Positions 62,282-64,000 of a stretch of DNA of 64,000 bases are shown here, piece by piece. This stretch comes from Gracilimonas sp046602855. Lineage in GTDB: Bacteria; Bacteroidota; Rhodothermia; Balneolales; Balneolaceae. The stretch spans positions 806,001 to 870,000 of the forward strand of contig NZ_JBKINJ010000002.1 in NCBI RefSeq assembly GCF_046602855.1. Direction: 5' to 3'. How positions within the stretch are numbered: position 1 is the first letter of the stretch; every line of letters begins with the position of its first letter. Made by a program: the position numbers and the translations under genes. The notes under the pieces are model-generated. The model searched no databases. It saw only the letters and a list, made by a program, of their open reading frames with translations, and was not told the DNA's origin.

Positions 62282-63211
62282 TCAAATTTTGCCAGATCCA
62301 GACAGGTAACCCTGTAATATCCAATATCTGAATTTTAATAACATGAAGCCTTTAGAAGGACTGAATCCGAAGAGGTAAACAACAAACAACCCCAGACTGA
62401 CCGATGTCTTGAAGATCTCAGTTAAAAAATGTTTCACCTTTCTCTTAGAAGAACCTTGGACCTGAGTACTAATGCTTCTGCCCATTCCTTCCGCTTGTTT
62501 ACGGATGTATTCTTTGGTGGCCCGTTCTTCCCCTATCCTGTGATATAAGGCTGCATCAGGTAAATAGAGGATCGGTTCGTCTAAAGCTTTGATCCTGTTA
62601 AAGAGATCTTTCTCTTCGTTGGCAGTTAGTTTTTTTCCTTTTCTGCCGAGATCTGTATTAAATTTACCGGCTTTTGAGAAGATGTGCCTCCTGAAGCCCA
62701 TATTACCGCCAAATGGATATTTATTAGGAGGATAAGACTTTATTTTATTTCCCAGGTTGTGATGACCAAAGAGTGAAAGTAAAAAATGTGAGGCCCATTT
62801 TGGTTTACTTTCGTCGAACTGAACATGAATTTTCCCACCGGCCGCATTGAATTCACCATAGTTTTGAAAAAAACTGAGCCAGTTGCTGATAAACCCTTTA
62901 GTCGCAAGAATGTCATCATCTATAAAAACAAGATTATCAGTTTTAGCCTCATTTATTCCTCGGTTTCTGGCATGGGATAAGCCTTTTTCTTTTTCCAGAC
63001 AATAGCTTATGGTTATTCGTGATGAAGCATCGCGATCCATGAAATTTTTTACGATCACATCGGTGTCATCCTCAGAGTTATTATCAACCACTAGAATTTC
63101 TACACTCCCTTCATTAAAATTTTGCTGTAACATTGAATGAAGGGTGTCATCTAGATATGCAGCACGATTATAAGTGCAGATAATAAAAGTTATATTAAGA
63201 TCTTTATTCAT
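62282..63211 (-). CDS. GT2-family glycosyltransferase
   Basis: 309 residues from ATG 63211 (MNKDLNITFIICTYNR); an ATG 12 codons earlier (63247) is possible but adds an unlikely leader. GT-A fold: ICTYNR at strand 1, LVVDNNSEDDT, LSHARNRGI, and the metal-binding VFIDDDI (DxD). FGGNMGFRR and the acidic TANEEKDLFNRI supply acceptor-side and catalytic residues. A hydrophobic amphipathic segment near the C-terminus suggests membrane contact. It transfers a sugar in surface-glycan assembly; donor unknown. It is divergent from the next GT2 gene. Confidence 0.92.
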   Translation of the reverse strand: MNKDLNITFIICTYNRAAYLDDTLHSMLQQNFNEGSVEILVVDNNSEDDTDVIVKNFMDRDASSRITISYCLEKEKGLSHARNRGINEAKTDNLVFIDDDILATKGFISNWLSFFQNYGEFNAAGGKIHVQFDESKPKWASHFLLSLFGHHNLGNKIKSYPPNKYPFGGNMGFRRHIFSKAGKFNTDLGRKGKKLTANEEKDLFNRIKALDEPILYLPDAALYHRIGEERATKEYIRKQAEGMGRSISTQVQGSSKRKVKHFLTEIFKTSVSLGLFVVYLFGFSPSKGFMLLKFRYWILQGYLSGSGKI

Positions 63212-63292
63212 GCTAAGTTCTGATGAATTATGGCATTGAAAATACATTTTTTAAAGTGAAACATGCTACCAACAAAATGACAGTGATATTAA

Positions 63293-64000
63293 ATGAGTGA
63301 ACTACCATTGGTTTCAGTGATCGTGACCACTCATAATCGGATAGATCTCCTGAGAAGAGCCTTGAATTCGGTCAGAAAACAAACCTACCAACATCTGGAA
63401 TTGATCGTAATAGATGATGGCTCTGATAAATCGGTTCAGGGGATTGTGAATGAATTACAGGATTTGGAAAATATCATATTCTATAGGAATGAGATTGCAA
63501 AGGGAGCTTGTGCTGCTAGAAATATAGGAATTGAGTTGGCATCCGGAGAATTCGTAGCCGGATTAGATGACGATGATGAAATGATGCCTGGCCGAATACG
63601 AAAATTAGTAAGTGCACATAACAATAGTTTCTCATTTGTAACCTCTGATGTTTTACACGTCTACCAAAACAGGGAACTCATTTGGAATAAAGATGAGGTT
63701 ATAACACTTGAAAGGCTGCTTTACTCAAATCAGGTTGGGAATCAAGGCTTGATCAAAAGAGATCGCCTAATTGAGGTAGGCGGATTTGATGAGTCACTGA
63801 GTTCAGCTCAGGATTATGACCTATGGGTACGGTTGTGTGAGAGGTATGGCCCGGTCAGAAATGTCCAGGAGGCTTTACAGATAATACATCTGGAGCACGA
63901 AGGAGAGCAGATCACCACACCAAAAAATCAGCTGAAGGGATACCTGCAATTTTACAGCAAGCACAAGCATTTGATGAATCGAGATCAGCGAAAATACCAG
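63293..64000 (+). CDS. GT2-family glycosyltransferase (3' end outside window)
   Basis: ATG 63293 opens a frame that runs to the last base (236 codons, no stop). It begins MSELPLVSVIVTTHNRIDLL, followed by LIVIDDGSD, GACAARNIGIELASGE, the metal site GLDDDDEM and the late GGFDESLSSAQDYDLWVRL, which carries the catalytic-base region. All are standard for GT-A glycosyltransferase family 2, close to O-antigen/capsule side-chain enzymes. It is divergent from the GT2 gene at 62282-63211 with an 81-nt gap holding both starts. Confidence 0.93.
   Translation, partial: MSELPLVSVIVTTHNRIDLLRRALNSVRKQTYQHLELIVIDDGSDKSVQGIVNELQDLENIIFYRNEIAKGACAARNIGIELASGEFVAGLDDDDEMMPGRIRKLVSAHNNSFSFVTSDVLHVYQNRELIWNKDEVITLERLLYSNQVGNQGLIKRDRLIEVGGFDESLSSAQDYDLWVRLCERYGPVRNVQEALQIIHLEHEGEQITTPKNQLKGYLQFYSKHKHLMNRDQRKYQ

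Overview
The window is a chromosomal stretch of moderate-to-low GC from what looks like a Bacteroidota-group bacterium. My guess is Balneolota (Balneola/Gracilimonas relatives), but this is an inference. The reasons are Oar-like and carboxypeptidase-regulatory-domain TonB receptors ending in Phe, few Shine-Dalgarno sites, TAnnTTTG-type promoter cores, four-helix-bundle (23S intervening-sequence) proteins, a folP-cdaA pair, a split methylmalonyl-CoA mutase and many lipoprotein signals. There are no phage genes, plasmid genes, CRISPR arrays or intact insertion sequences.

Layout. 1-7145: two large TonB-dependent receptors (the first cut by the window edge) and an ENPP-type phosphodiesterase lipoprotein. 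7267-9286: fdxA-folP-cdaA (ferredoxin, dihydropteroate synthase, c-di-AMP synthase). 9433-15016 (minus): mutA-mutB-meaB and an endonuclease/exonuclease/phosphatase lipoprotein, divergent from an acyl-CoA dehydrogenase (15190-16347). 16386-17186: a formylglycine-generating-enzyme-like lipoprotein gene broken by at least three lesions. 17280-30383: a sensory block with a PAS-only protein, sufE, a hybrid kinase, a GAF kinase, a six-PAS kinase with an eroded ATPase domain, an eroded receiver, a NarL-type regulator and a seven-PAS NarX-type kinase. 30815-30888: tRNA-Arg(ACG). 31291-33564: sugar porter and STAS protein. 33667-35513: ahcY and a TlpA-like thioredoxin. 35668-39724: lhgO plus a FAD/Fe-S dehydrogenase, perhaps a pair for both 2-hydroxyglutarate enantiomers. 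39736-44558: recN, a four-helix-bundle protein, rluD, a decayed four-helix-bundle pseudogene and a CNNM/CBS membrane protein. 44547-49505: lysC, a BaiN/HI0933-type flavoprotein flanked by two copies of a ~284-bp foldback repeat, and lysA. 50180-57614: an unassigned TIM-barrel protein, two cation/proton antiporters, a small membrane protein and an APC permease fused to PTS EIIA-like and TrkA-C domains. 57758-64000: hisS and the edge of a surface-glycan locus (Wzx-like flippase, methyltransferase-like protein, TupA-like ATP-grasp protein, two GT2 glycosyltransferases, the last cut by the window end).

How they fit together. Outer-membrane receptors and the sugar porter point to a heterotroph. 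MutAB/MeaB and acyl-CoA dehydrogenase handle acyl-CoA/propionyl-type flux, and LhgO with its partner removes 2-hydroxy acids. LysC and LysA are first and last steps of lysine synthesis. CdaA makes c-di-AMP, a known regulator of K+/cation transport; the RCK-bearing transporters near 51-57 kb are plausible but unproven targets. The most unusual areas are the sensory block with degenerate phosphorelay parts, the 160-bp duplication inside it, the paired foldback repeats, and a recurring TAnnTTTR box only 4-8 nt before ATG codons that suggests leaderless mRNAs.
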